Shown one piece after another: positions 1 to 8,415 of a stretch of 64,000 nucleotides of DNA. Below the pieces are notes generated by a model. It was not told the DNA's origin. It did not search any database and worked only from the letters and a program-made list of their open reading frames with translations. Source of the stretch: Streptomyces canus 299MFChir4.1 (GTDB taxonomy: Bacteria > Actinomycetota > Actinomycetes > Streptomycetales > Streptomycetaceae). The stretch covers positions 167,198 through 231,197 of the forward strand of contig NZ_KB911593.1 of NCBI RefSeq assembly GCF_000383615.1, read 5' to 3'. Every line of letters starts with the position of its first letter. Position 1 is the first letter of the stretch. Both the position numbers and the translations under genes were made by a program.

Positions 1-367
1 GGTAGAGGGTGACGGACGGGGTGATGCCTGCGGCCAGCAGGGCGTCGATCAACTCGTCGTAGAAGTCGAGGCCCTTGGGGTTGACCGGTCCGTCGCCCCC
101 CGGCATCACGCGCGGCCAGGCGATCGACAACCGGTAGGCGTTGGTGCCGAGTCGGCGCATGAGGCCGATGTCCTCGCGCCAGCGGTGGTAGTGGTCGCAG
201 GCGACGTCCCCGGTGTCGCCGCCCGCGACCTTGCCCGGGGTGTGCGAGAAGGTGTCCCAGATCGACGGCGAGCGGCCGTCCTCCGACACGGCTCCCTCGA
301 TCTGGTAGGCCGCCGTGGCCGTGCCCCACAGGAAGTCGTGCGGGAGTGCGGCGAGGTCGATGCTCAC
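1..367 (-). CDS. GH1 beta-glucosidase, N-terminal part (cut by window edge)
   Basis: Only the first 122 codons are present; the gene continues beyond base 1. The GTG start at 367 follows an AAAGGA ribosome site. The N-terminus reads LPHDFLWGTATAAYQIEGA, followed by SIWDTFSHTPGKV and DHYHRWREDIGLMRRLGTNAYRLSIAWPR in short order, which are the signature segments of glycoside hydrolase family 1 (beta-glucosidase/beta-galactosidase). No signal peptide is seen, so it probably hydrolyses imported beta-glycosides in the cytoplasm. It is the last gene of a run with the ABC importer just upstream (20-base gap), so the sugar brought in by that importer is its likely substrate. The exact sugar cannot be read from the sequence. 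Confidence 0.93.
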   Translation of the reverse strand, partial: MSIDLAALPHDFLWGTATAAYQIEGAVSEDGRSPSIWDTFSHTPGKVAGGDTGDVACDHYHRWREDIGLMRRLGTNAYRLSIAWPRVMPGGDGPVNPKGLDFYDELIDALLAAGITPSVTLY

Positions 368-387
368 GGAAGTCCTTTCACAGTCGG

Positions 388-1248
388 TCACTTGACGGCG
401 CCCGCCGTCAGCCCGGCGACGAGATAGCGCTGGAGGAGCAGGAACCCGGCGACCACGGGGACGCTGACGACCAGCGAGGCGGCCATGATCTGGTTCCAGT
501 ACACGTTGTTGAGCGTGGAGTAGCCCTGGAGGCCGACGGCGAGGGTGCGGGTGGCGTCGTTGGTCATCACCGACGCGAAGAGCACCTCGCCCCAGGCGGT
601 CATGAAGGCGTAGACGGCGACCGCGACGATCCCCGGGATCGCGGCGGGCACCACGACCCGGAAGAGCGCGCCGAGCGGGCCGCAGCCGTCGACCAGCGCG
701 GCCTCGTCCAGGTCGCGCGGCACCGAGTCGAAGTACCCGATCAGCATCCAGATCGAGAACGGCAGCGAGAAGGTCAGGTACGTCAGGATCAGCCCGCCGC
801 GCGAGCCGAACAGGGCGATGCCGGTGGCGTTGCCGATGTTGACGTAGATCAGGAAGAGGGGCAGCAGGAAGAGGATGCCCGGGAACATCTGGGTGGACAG
901 CACGGTGACCGTGAAGACCCGCTTGCCGTGGAACTCGTAGCGGCTGACGGCGTACGCGGCGAACACGGCGATCACCACCGAGCAGACGGTCGCCGCGCCC
1001 GCCACGATCAGCGAGTTCACGAAGTACCGCGCGAGCGGGATCGTGGACCAGATGTCGATGTACGGGCGGATGGTCACCTCGCTGGGCAGCCAGTGGAACT
1101 CACCCGTGACGTCGGCGAGCGGCTTCAGCGAGCTGGAGACCATGACGTAGACCGGCAGCAGGACGAAGCCGGTGAGCAGGGTGAGGAAGATCCGCCGGGA
1201 CCAGAAGAACGAACGCGGCGGAGCCATGGGCGAGTTGGTGCTAGCCAT
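388..1248 (-). CDS. CUT1 sugar ABC transporter permease (MalG type)
   Basis: 286 residues with about six membrane segments, starting FLTLLTGFVLLPVYVMVSS. The permease EAA-loop region reads PRDLDEAALVDGCGPLGALF, the contact site for the ATPase. This is the second permease subunit of a carbohydrate uptake (CUT1) importer of the MalG type. Its ATG overlaps the end of the upstream permease by 8 bases, so the two are translationally coupled. No ATPase gene is in the cluster; CUT1 systems of Streptomyces usually share the ATPase MsiK encoded elsewhere (known for the family, inferred here). Confidence 0.93.
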   Translation of the reverse strand: MASTNSPMAPPRSFFWSRRIFLTLLTGFVLLPVYVMVSSSLKPLADVTGEFHWLPSEVTIRPYIDIWSTIPLARYFVNSLIVAGAATVCSVVIAVFAAYAVSRYEFHGKRVFTVTVLSTQMFPGILFLLPLFLIYVNIGNATGIALFGSRGGLILTYLTFSLPFSIWMLIGYFDSVPRDLDEAALVDGCGPLGALFRVVVPAAIPGIVAVAVYAFMTAWGEVLFASVMTNDATRTLAVGLQGYSTLNNVYWNQIMAASLVVSVPVVAGFLLLQRYLVAGLTAGAVK

Positions 1249-2242
1249 GGGCCGGCTTCCTTCCCCGGGAGGTCAGCAGGAGGTAGGCGCCCGTCACCAC
1301 GAGCAGGAACAGCAGCAGGAGGACGGACATGGCGGAGCCGGTGCCGAAGTTCCAGGTGACGAAGGACGCCTGGTAGATGTGGACCGAGATGAGGTCCGCG
1401 GCCGCCGGGGCCGACCTGCCGAACAGGACGAACGGCGTGTTGAAGTCGTTGAAGGTCCACAGGAACAGGACCAGGAGCAGCACCTGGTTGACGGGCCGCA
1501 GGGACGGCAGGGTGATGCGGCGGATCTGCTGCCACATACCGGCGCCGTCCAGGGCCGCCGCCTCGTACAGCTCGCCGGGGATGTTCTGCAGGCCGGCCAT
1601 GACGATGAGGAAGGCGAACGGCCAGCCCTTCCACACGGACACGGTCAGCAGCGCCCAGAAGCTGTTGTCGCCGATGAGCCAGAAGGACGGCTTGTCGGTG
1701 AGGTGGAGCTGGTCGTGCAGGACGTGGTTCACCAGGCCGTTGTCGTGCTGGAACATGAACACCCAGGTGATGACGGCCGCGTAGACCGGCAGGGCGTACG
1801 GGATCAGGAACAGGGCGCGCAGCAGGCCGCGGCCGCGGAAGTTGTCCTGCAGGTAGACGGCCGCCGCCGTGCCGATCAGCCAGCACAGGCCGACCGACAG
1901 CAGCGTGAAGGCCACGGTGACGAGGAACGAGTGCAGCAGCGCCTCGCCGACCGGGGCGTCGAAGTCCACCGACACCTTGTAGTTGTCGAGTCCGGACCAG
2001 GGCGCGGCGCCCCAGTCACGGATGTAGAACTGCGTGAGCTCCTTGAAGCTCATCACGATGCCGATCACCATCGGCACCAGGTGGACCAGGAGTTCGAGGA
2101 GCAGGGCCGGCAGCAGGAGCAGGTACGGCAGGCCGATGCGGCGGATCCTTCCGGGGCGGCGGCGGGGACCGGGCTTCGCCGCCCCGGAAGGGGCCTCGCC
2201 CACAGCGGCCTCGGCGGGCGCGGTGGTGGTCATCGCGCTCAC
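1241..2242 (-). CDS. CUT1 sugar ABC transporter permease (MalF type)
   Basis: 333 residues. After a proline/arginine-rich N-terminus the first membrane segment is YLLLLPALLLELLVHLVPMV. The EAA loop is visible as IPGELYEAAALDGAGMWQQI. It is the first permease of the importer and is paired with the MalG-type subunit downstream (8-base overlap). Its own start overlaps the stop of the binding-protein gene by 4 bases (ATGA arrangement), so binding protein, MalF and MalG are one operon. Confidence 0.93.
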   Translation of the reverse strand: MSAMTTTAPAEAAVGEAPSGAAKPGPRRRPGRIRRIGLPYLLLLPALLLELLVHLVPMVIGIVMSFKELTQFYIRDWGAAPWSGLDNYKVSVDFDAPVGEALLHSFLVTVAFTLLSVGLCWLIGTAAAVYLQDNFRGRGLLRALFLIPYALPVYAAVITWVFMFQHDNGLVNHVLHDQLHLTDKPSFWLIGDNSFWALLTVSVWKGWPFAFLIVMAGLQNIPGELYEAAALDGAGMWQQIRRITLPSLRPVNQVLLLVLFLWTFNDFNTPFVLFGRSAPAAADLISVHIYQASFVTWNFGTGSAMSVLLLLFLLVVTGAYLLLTSRGRKPAHG

Positions 2243-3555
2243 TTCGTCGGCATCTGCTGCTGGGCCTTCTCCAGCGCCGCCTTGACCGACTCGGTGGTGA
2301 CCGCGCGTCCGGCGGCCGCGTCGGCGAACAGGTCCTTGACGGCGGTGCCCACGGCCGTCTCGAACTGCGACTCGTCGGCGACCTGCGGCAGGGCCGCCGC
2401 GCTGGTGGCGAGGGTGTCCTTGAGGACCGCGTTGGCGCCCGAACTGAAGGTGGTTCCCCCCTGCACGGTCTTCACCGGCGGGATGGAGCTGTAGGCGGTG
2501 TTGAGGATCTTCTGCTCGGCGTCACCGGTCATGAACTTCACGAACTTCTTGGCGCCGTCGATGTTGTCGGTGTTCTTGAAGACGGCCAGGTTGATGCCCA
2601 TGACGGCCGAGTTGACCTGGGTGCCGGTGCCCGGGGTGCCGGACTGCACGGGCACGGGGGCGATGCCGTACTTGTCCTCGCTCATGCCCTGGGACTTGAG
2701 GTTGGCGGAGGCGGACTGCCACAGCAGCATGGCCTGGTTGCCCTTGGCGAAGTCGCTCACGGACTGGTTCTGGGCGTACTCGGCGTCGCCGGTCGGGATG
2801 ACCTTGTCCTTGGCCATGAGGTCGACGTACTGCTTGACCGCGGCCACCACGTTGTCGTTCGCGAAGTCGGGCTTGCCGTCGGGGGTGAAGAAGTCGCCGC
2901 CGTGCTGCTTGGCGAAGACGAAGACGTGGTGGATGTTCTCCGACAGGTTCGCGCCCTCCGCGCCGAGCGCGGACTTGCCCTTGGCCTGGATCTTCTTGCC
3001 GTCGGCGACCAGTTCGTCCCAGGTGGCCGGGGGCTTGGTGATGCCGGCGTCGGCGAAGATCTCCTTGTTGTAGTAGAGGGCGTAGGACATCGAGTAGAGC
3101 GGGACCGCGGCCGGGTCCTGGCCCTGGGCGCCGGTGGAGCCGAGCGCGGAGTCGACGAAGCGGTCCTTGCCGCCGATCGCGGCGAAGTTCTTGGCGTTCC
3201 AGGGCAGCAGCGCGCCGGTGGCCTGGAGGGAGGCGCTCCAGGTGTTGCCTATGTTGAGGACGTCGGGGCCCTGGCCCGAGGTGGTCGCGGTGAGGATCCG
3301 GTTGAGCAGGTCGGACCAGGGGACGACCTCGACCTTGACCTTGATGCCGGTCTGCTTCTCGAACTTGTCGAGCTCGGGCTGGAGGACCTTCTTGTCGACC
3401 TCGATGCTGGCGCCCTGGTTGGAGGCCCAGTAGGTCAGGGTCTTCGGCGAGTCGTTGGACCCGCCGCTCGTCGACGAGCCGCCGCCACAGGCGGTCACGA
3501 GAGTCATGAGGGAAACGGTGACCGCTCCGGCGGCCGCGGCTCGGGTTCTGCGCAT
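2239..3555 (-). CDS. extracellular sugar-binding lipoprotein of CUT1 importer
   Basis: 438 residues. The N-terminus MRRTRAAAAG... runs into VSLMTLVTACGGG, a lipoprotein signal peptide with the lipobox cysteine at about residue 23, so the protein is anchored outside the membrane. The body has the usual family 1 solute-binding pattern (LTYWASNQG..., GPDVLNIGNTWSASLQATG, MSYALYYNKEIFADAGI, PPATWDELV). It captures an unidentified oligosaccharide for the two downstream permeases. The promoter region is shared with a divergent ROK repressor and contains an A/T-rich putative operator. Confidence 0.93.
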   Translation of the reverse strand: MRRTRAAAAGAVTVSLMTLVTACGGGSSTSGGSNDSPKTLTYWASNQGASIEVDKKVLQPELDKFEKQTGIKVKVEVVPWSDLLNRILTATTSGQGPDVLNIGNTWSASLQATGALLPWNAKNFAAIGGKDRFVDSALGSTGAQGQDPAAVPLYSMSYALYYNKEIFADAGITKPPATWDELVADGKKIQAKGKSALGAEGANLSENIHHVFVFAKQHGGDFFTPDGKPDFANDNVVAAVKQYVDLMAKDKVIPTGDAEYAQNQSVSDFAKGNQAMLLWQSASANLKSQGMSEDKYGIAPVPVQSGTPGTGTQVNSAVMGINLAVFKNTDNIDGAKKFVKFMTGDAEQKILNTAYSSIPPVKTVQGGTTFSSGANAVLKDTLATSAAALPQVADESQFETAVGTAVKDLFADAAAGRAVTTESVKAALEKAQQQMPTK

Positions 3556-3618
3556 GGCTCTGGCGTCCCTTCCAGGGAGAGACCCCTGGGCGCGTTCGTT
3601 TCCCGAACACCGCCCCGG

Positions 3619-3643
3619 AGTTAATTTATGGCGTGATTTAAGA
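3619..3643. promoter_or_regulatory. putative ROK operator in divergent promoter
   Basis: A short A/T-rich island, TTAATTTATGGCG then TGATTTAA (3621-3641), sits in otherwise very GC-rich DNA between the binding-protein gene (leftward) and the ROK regulator (rightward). It has TTAA at both ends with rough dyad symmetry. ROK repressors commonly bind such A/T-rich boxes next to their own gene. The assignment is by position and composition only. Confidence 0.4.
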
Positions 3644-3716
3644 CGCGAAGGAAAGTCGCGTCAAGAGTCGGCGCGGCGGTATCTTGCAGGTCGAGGCGGC
3701 GTCGGAAGGGAACCAC

Positions 3717-4976
3717 ATGGCGGGGCGGAGCGGGCGGACGGTGCGTGACCTGCGACGGGGCAATCGGACCGCCGTACTGCAACGGTTGTATTTCGACGGG
3801 CCGATGAGCCGCTTCGCGCTGGCCCCCGCCACCGGCCTGAGCGGCGGCTCCATCAGCAACGTGGTCGCCGAACTGGTCGAGGACGGACTGGTCGAGGAGG
3901 CCGGCACCGTGGAGTCCGACGGCGGCCGCCCTCGCACCCTGCTGCGCGTCGCCCCCTCCGGCGGCCACATGATCGGCGTCGACGTCGGCGAGACCCGCGT
4001 CCGCGTCGAGCTCTTCGACCTGGCCCTCACCGAACTGGCCCGCACCGAACGGCCCCTGGAGCATCACGGCTACGACGTCGAGGTCGTCGTGGGCCACATC
4101 CGCGACGGCATCGCCGAGGTCCTCGCCGACACGGACATCACGCCCGAACAGCTGCTGGGCGTCGGCATCGGGGTCCCCGGCATCGTGGCCCCCACTCCCG
4201 AGCAGGGCGCGGTGGTCCACGGCCAGACGATGGGCTGGGACGCCGTCCCGCTGGAGTCCCTGCTGCGTTCGACCTGTGAACTCCCCGACTCCGTCCCGTA
4301 CTTCATCGACAACGGCGCCCGCACGCTCGGCCAGGCCGAGCTGTGGTTCGGCGCCGGCCGGGGCTCGCGCGACGCGGTCGTCGTCCTCTTCGGGTCGGGC
4401 ATCGGCGCCTGTCTCGTCACCGAGGGGGTGGAGTACGGCCGCGCCCTGGAGTGGGGACATGTGACCGTGCGGGTCAGGGGCCGCCGCTGCCGCTGCGGTG
4501 CGCTCGGCTGCCTGGAGGCCTACGCGGGCGCGGGCGCGCTCGTCGACCGCTGGCGCGAGGCGGGCGGCCGGCCGCCCGAGGGCACCGACGAGGAGACCGC
4601 GCTGGCCGCGCTGCTCTCGGCCGCGCACCCGGCCGAGGACGCCGAGGCCGACCCGGTGGCCCTCGCCGTCCTGGAGGAGACCGCCGAGTACGTGGGGGCC
4701 GGACTGTCCGACCTGATCAACCTCTTCCAGCCGGAACGCATCCTCATCGGCGGCTGGGCGGGCCTCCAGCTCGGCCCCCGCCTCCTGCCCGCCCTGCGCC
4801 GGTACGCCGACGCCTACGCCCTGCGCCACCCCGCCGCGCGCGTCTCCGTCGAGCTCGGCGAACTCGGCCCGGACGCGGTCACGGTCGGCGCGGCGAGCCT
4901 GCCCCTCGCCGACTTCTTCGCCGGGGGCGGGCGGCGGGGCACGCGCGGACGCGAGCGCGAGGCGGCGCAGGGCTGA
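3717..4976 (+). CDS. ROK family transcriptional repressor
   Basis: 419 residues from the ATG at 3717, chosen because a GGAAGGGAA ribosome site precedes it; an in-frame TTG at 3684 is less likely. The N-terminal winged helix-turn-helix (about residues 9-65, VLQRLYFDGPMSRFALA... SISNVVAELVEDGLV) is followed by a sugar-kinase-like ROK domain: IGVDVGETRVRVELFD phosphate-binding strand, GVGIGVPGIV, and the zinc motif CRCGALGCLEAY. It is divergent from the CUT1 importer and GH1 gene and is the probable repressor of that locus, released by the imported sugar or its phosphate. Confidence 0.92.
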   Translation: MAGRSGRTVRDLRRGNRTAVLQRLYFDGPMSRFALAPATGLSGGSISNVVAELVEDGLVEEAGTVESDGGRPRTLLRVAPSGGHMIGVDVGETRVRVELFDLALTELARTERPLEHHGYDVEVVVGHIRDGIAEVLADTDITPEQLLGVGIGVPGIVAPTPEQGAVVHGQTMGWDAVPLESLLRSTCELPDSVPYFIDNGARTLGQAELWFGAGRGSRDAVVVLFGSGIGACLVTEGVEYGRALEWGHVTVRVRGRRCRCGALGCLEAYAGAGALVDRWREAGGRPPEGTDEETALAALLSAAHPAEDAEADPVALAVLEETAEYVGAGLSDLINLFQPERILIGGWAGLQLGPRLLPALRRYADAYALRHPAARVSVELGELGPDAVTVGAASLPLADFFAGGGRRGTRGREREAAQG

Positions 4977-4994
4977 ACCGGCGGCCCGGCCCGG

Positions 4995-5288
4995 TCAGAC
5001 CACCGGGTCGAGGAACGTCAGCACCGAGGCGTCCTCCTCGATCAGCGGAGTGAGCGCGGCGTTGAACGGGCCGCCGTACGGAGCCTTCAGGTGCGCCTGG
5101 AAGGCGTCCTCGTCCCGGTAGACCTCGAAGATCCAGAAGGCCCGGGGGTGGGACGCCTTGGTGTAGACGTCGAAGGCGAGGTTGCCCTCCTCCGCACGCA
5201 CCTTGCCGGCGTACTCCACGATCATGCGCGCGACCTCGTCCTGCGCTCCCTCACGGGCGGTGAACTCGGCGAGCAGGGTCTTCTTCAC
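4995..5288 (-). CDS. ABM-domain (quinol monooxygenase-like) protein
   Basis: 97 residues, the size of a single antibiotic-biosynthesis-monooxygenase (ferredoxin-like) domain. The pattern KKTLLAEFTAREG, GNLAFDVYTKASHPRAFWIFEVY, EDAFQAHLKAPY is typical. Members are small cytoplasmic oxygenases or catabolic helper proteins such as YgiN or LsrG; the substrate cannot be told. The gene ends 15 bases before the levanase stop on the same strand, so it is the last gene after the levanase and may be co-transcribed with it. Confidence 0.8.
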   Translation of the reverse strand: MKKTLLAEFTAREGAQDEVARMIVEYAGKVRAEEGNLAFDVYTKASHPRAFWIFEVYRDEDAFQAHLKAPYGGPFNAALTPLIEEDASVLTFLDPVV

Positions 5289-5303
5289 GGTGGGGTGTCC
5301 TTG

Positions 5304-7865
5304 TCAGTCGCGGTAGGAGCCGAGGTGCCAGACCCGGGCCCGGTCCAGTTTCACCGAGCCGTTCTCGGCGAAGACCCGCACTCCCTGGCTGTCGGGGTGG
5401 GGGAAGATCTGGTCGGTGATCACGGCCTCGCCGCTGCCGCCGAAGACCTCGACGGAGGAACGGTCGACGAGGATCCGCAGCCTGACCTTGCCGTCGACGG
5501 CCTTGAGCGGAGCCCGCTGGACGCCGGGGAAGGCGCTGCTGAAGTCCGTGGCGCCGGAGCGGGTGCGGTCGACGTACAGCTCCTGGGTCGTGGTGTCGTA
5601 GCCGATGACCGTCTCCTCTCCCCCGGCGCCGGTACGCACCTGGAGGCCGAAGCGGTCGGCGTCCCGGAGGGAGAACGTGGCCTCGATGTCGAGCTCCCGG
5701 CCCTGCGCCTTCGGGCCGATCAGCGGCTGCGAGGTGCTGGTGACGGTGACGCCGGACGCCGTCGCCGCGTCTTTCTCGCGCAGGGACGCCAGGCCGGCCA
5801 CCGGCTCGCTGGTCAGCCGGACCCGGCCGTCCACGGTACGCAGCGCCATCCGGCGCGGGACGCTCTGCGCGCCGCGCCAGGGGGAGGTCGGGACGGAGCC
5901 GCCGTACTCCCAGTCGTTCATCCAGCCGATCATGTACCGCTCGTCGCCCGGGACGTTCTCCCAGGACACGGCCGCGTAGTAGTCCTTGCCGTAGTCGGCC
6001 CAGTCGGCGCGCTGCACGACCGACCTGGCGGGAGCGGCCGCGGTGGTGAACCCGTCGGCCATGACGTGGCCCCAGCCGCCGGTGTTGTTGTCGACGATCT
6101 GGATCCGCGCCTGCCTGCCCGCGTAGGGGCGTAGGTCGAAGGAGGCCCAGTCCAGGGTCTCGCTGTCGGAACCGGTGGCGCTGCGCATGACCTTGCCGTC
6201 GACGAGCAGGTTGACGGAGGTCTCCCGGGAGACGGGCTCGGCCCGGGTGTCGGACAGCACGACGTGGTCGACGTTGAGGTGGCCCCAGCCGCCGGTGTTG
6301 TCGTCCACGATCCTGATCCGCGCCTTCTTCCCGGCGAGGTCGCGCACGTCCCAGGAGGCCCAGTCCAGCGCCTCGGCGTCGCTTCCGGTGGCGCTGCGCA
6401 CGACCTGGCCGTCGACGAGGAGTTCCATCGCGGTCGGGTGGTCCGAGCCGGCCGGGTGGTGGCCGCCGCCGATGAGGAAGTCGACGTAGTCCTTGTCTAG
6501 GGTGAACTCGGGCGAGGTGAGGGTGCCGGTGGTGGAGTCGCCGTTCAGGAAGGTGTTGACCAGGCCGTCGCCCAGCTGGCCGGTCACCTCCTGCTGGCCG
6601 GGCAGGGTGCCGGTGGCCGGTGCCGTGCCGAAGGCGTCGCCGGTCGTCGTCCAGTCGCCGTAGGTGCCGCCCTCGAAGTCGGCGAGGACCGTCCCCTCGG
6701 GCGTGGCCCCGCGTTCCAGTACGGTCCCGTCCTGGTGCGGGTGCTTGCCGCCGCCCACCTTGAAGTTCAGGTAGGGGCTCTCGACCGTGAAGGGCCGGGA
6801 GGTGAGGGTGCCGGTGGCGGAGTCCCCGCTGTGGAAGCTGTTGGCGAGGCCCTTGCCGTCGTATCCGGTGACCGCTCCCTGTCCGTCGAGCGCGCCGGTG
6901 GCCGGTGCCTGGCCGAACGCCGTCCCGGTGGTCGTCCATGGGTCGAAGCCGGTGCCCTCGAAGTCCTGGACCACCGTGCCGGCGGGCGGGGTGTAGCCGC
7001 CCTTGTCGTCGGCGGTGAACTTCTTTCCGTCGAAGTCGCCCACGAAGTACTGGGCGCCCGAACCGCCCGTGATCCCCCCGGGGTTGATGTTGACGACCAG
7101 CACCCACTTGATCTTCTTCGGGTCGCCGTCGACGGCGAGCGGGAACAGGTCGGGGCACTCCCACACCCCGCCGGTCGCGCCCGCCGGACCGAACTCGCTG
7201 AGCAGGTCCCAGTCCTTGAGGTTCTTGGACGAGTAGAACCGCACCCTGTGCTCGGCGGACAGCGACACGGTCATCAGCCAGCTCCTGGTGGGCGCGTACC
7301 ACTGCACCTTCGGGTCGCGGAAGTCCTTCGAGCCGATGTCGATGACCGGATTGCCCTGGTACTTGGTCCAGGTACGGCCGCGGTCGGTGCTGTAGGCGAG
7401 CGACTGGGCCTGGGTGCCCGTGCGCTTGTCGAGGCTGGTGTAGACCGCCACCATCGCCGGGTCCTTCTTCGTGCCGAACCCGGTGGTGTTGTCCTTGTCG
7501 ACGACCGCGCTCCCGGAGAACACCATCTCCTTGTCGTCGTGCGACAGGGCGAGCGGCAGCTCCTTCCAGTGCACGAGGTCCTTGCTGACCGCGTGCCCCC
7601 AGGACATGTCTCCCCAGGAGTTGCCGTTCGGGTTGTACTGGTAGAAGAGGTGGTACTCGCCCCGGTAGTACACGAGGCCGTTGGGGTCGTTCATCCAGTT
7701 CTGCTGGGGTGTGAAGTGGAACTGGGGGCGGTAGGTCTCGGTGTACGGCGGGGTGTCGGCGGCGGCGGCCCCCGGGGCGAGCGGGGTCGCGGACAGGGCG
7801 CAGACGGTCGCCGCCGCCGCGATCATCCGGGTGCGGGCATGCCTGAGTACACGTCCAGAAGTCAT
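5304..7865 (-). CDS. secreted GH32 levanase/fructanase with nested beta-sandwich modules
   Basis: 853 residues from the ATG at 7865 (ribosome site CAGGAGA); an in-frame start at 7916 would put 17 residues before the signal peptide. Residues 1-36 are a signal peptide. The GH32 catalytic triad is complete: WMNDPNG with nucleophile Asp60, FRDP with Asp184, and WECPD with acid/base Glu236. Residues about 296-608 are inserted into the propeller, which resumes at YGKDYYAAVSWEN. The insert holds a half module (FEG...GGGKHP, 302-376), a complete module (397-540) and then the missing second half (550-608). The C-terminus is the GH32 sandwich. It should release fructose from levan or inulin outside the cell. 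A double operator lies upstream. Confidence 0.92.
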   Translation of the reverse strand: MTSGRVLRHARTRMIAAAATVCALSATPLAPGAAAADTPPYTETYRPQFHFTPQQNWMNDPNGLVYYRGEYHLFYQYNPNGNSWGDMSWGHAVSKDLVHWKELPLALSHDDKEMVFSGSAVVDKDNTTGFGTKKDPAMVAVYTSLDKRTGTQAQSLAYSTDRGRTWTKYQGNPVIDIGSKDFRDPKVQWYAPTRSWLMTVSLSAEHRVRFYSSKNLKDWDLLSEFGPAGATGGVWECPDLFPLAVDGDPKKIKWVLVVNINPGGITGGSGAQYFVGDFDGKKFTADDKGGYTPPAGTVVQDFEGTGFDPWTTTGTAFGQAPATGALDGQGAVTGYDGKGLANSFHSGDSATGTLTSRPFTVESPYLNFKVGGGKHPHQDGTVLERGATPEGTVLADFEGGTYGDWTTTGDAFGTAPATGTLPGQQEVTGQLGDGLVNTFLNGDSTTGTLTSPEFTLDKDYVDFLIGGGHHPAGSDHPTAMELLVDGQVVRSATGSDAEALDWASWDVRDLAGKKARIRIVDDNTGGWGHLNVDHVVLSDTRAEPVSRETSVNLLVDGKVMRSATGSDSETLDWASFDLRPYAGRQARIQIVDNNTGGWGHVMADGFTTAAAPARSVVQRADWADYGKDYYAAVSWENVPGDERYMIGWMNDWEYGGSVPTSPWRGAQSVPRRMALRTVDGRVRLTSEPVAGLASLREKDAATASGVTVTSTSQPLIGPKAQGRELDIEATFSLRDADRFGLQVRTGAGGEETVIGYDTTTQELYVDRTRSGATDFSSAFPGVQRAPLKAVDGKVRLRILVDRSSVEVFGGSGEAVITDQIFPHPDSQGVRVFAENGSVKLDRARVWHLGSYRD

Positions 7866-7925
7866 GGGTCTCCTGTACTGATGACGCCCTGGGACCGGAA
7901 CCGTCCTCCTCGACACCGGTCGGAG

Positions 7926-7957
7926 GTGTCATCGTTGACTCATGTCATCGTTGACAC
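7926..7957. promoter_or_regulatory. double LacI-type operator upstream of levanase
   Basis: Two copies of the box TGTCATCGTTGAC lie head to tail, the second extended to TGTCATCGTTGACAC at 7943-7957, and the first at 7927-7939. The box is a near palindrome of the TGTCA-4-TGACA form expected for LacI-family regulators. The same double box occurs at 9506-9538 in opposite orientation. It sits about 60-90 bases upstream of the levanase start, where repression of that promoter is plausible. The LacI-type gene at 12667 is the likely binder (inference). Confidence 0.8.
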
Positions 7958-8020
7958 CGAGGCCCGATGATGAACGCAAGTCGTACGGCCCGTCAACGGT
8001 TCTGCCGCGACCGCTTCCGC

Positions 8021-8151
8021 CCTTCGGTGGGGGCGGGCGTTTTTGCGCAGTTCCCCGCGCCCCTGGATGCCTGCGGCGGCCTGCGCGGCCACGGTGGGGG
8101 CGGGTGTAGCGCGTTCCGTCTCGTGGATGGGTCGGAGGTATCCGTCCTCGG
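8021..8151 (+). repeat. dispersed Streptomyces intergenic repeat, extended copy
   Basis: The core GCGCAGTTCCCCGCGCCCCT (8045-8064) is one of five copies in the window. Here it is part of a longer unit that recurs in opposite orientation at 19374-19523: both have the GGTGGGGGCGGGCGTTTTT lead, the core, GGATGCCTGCGGCG, GTGTAGCGCG and GTATCCGTCCTCGG in the same order. The unit has no convincing reading frame. The core element is abundant in many Streptomyces genomes (recalled, not searched). Confidence 0.75.
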
Positions 8152-8166
8152 GCGGTGTGCCCCTCA

Positions 8167-8400
8167 CGCGCCGCCGACGCCCGCGAACCGCTCCAGCTCG
8201 CCCCGCCACGGCGGGTTGGGACCGGCGACCGAACAGGTCAACGCCGCGACCCGGGTGGCGCGAGGTGGTCGTCCCGGCCGAGCAGTGAGTGCGGCGGGGC
8301 CGTGCACGACGCCCCCGAAGCCCTGCCCGAGACCCTCCAGCAGACCGCCCGGGACCACAGACCTCGACGACCCCCTCCAGCCGCAGGTCAGTGAGCCGAC
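8167..8400 (-). pseudogene. relic of a PfkB kinase C-terminus
   Basis: This segment directly behind the intact kinase repeats its 3' end. Bases 8185-8257 match 8437-8509 of the kinase with one mismatch in 73, and encode TRVAALTCSVAGPNPPWRG then ELERFAGVGGA and a stop. Upstream, 8355-8400 encodes RLTDLRLEGVVEVCG against RLTGLRLDEVAEACV in the kinase, at clearly lower identity. Between the two matches lie about 95 unrelated bases. There is no start or catalytic region, so it is a broken duplicate or the remains of a second kinase. Confidence 0.7.
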
Positions 8401-8415
8401 CGCGGTCCGTGACCG

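Noticed and set aside
388..3555. CebR-type regulation (TGGGAGCGCTCCCA) of the GH1/ABC locus
   Set aside because: No such palindrome is present; the divergent regulator is ROK type, not LacI.
3621..4829. 400-codon minus-strand frame over the ROK regulator
   Set aside because: Shadow of a solid ROK gene with intact HTH and zinc motif; no ribosome site or domain.
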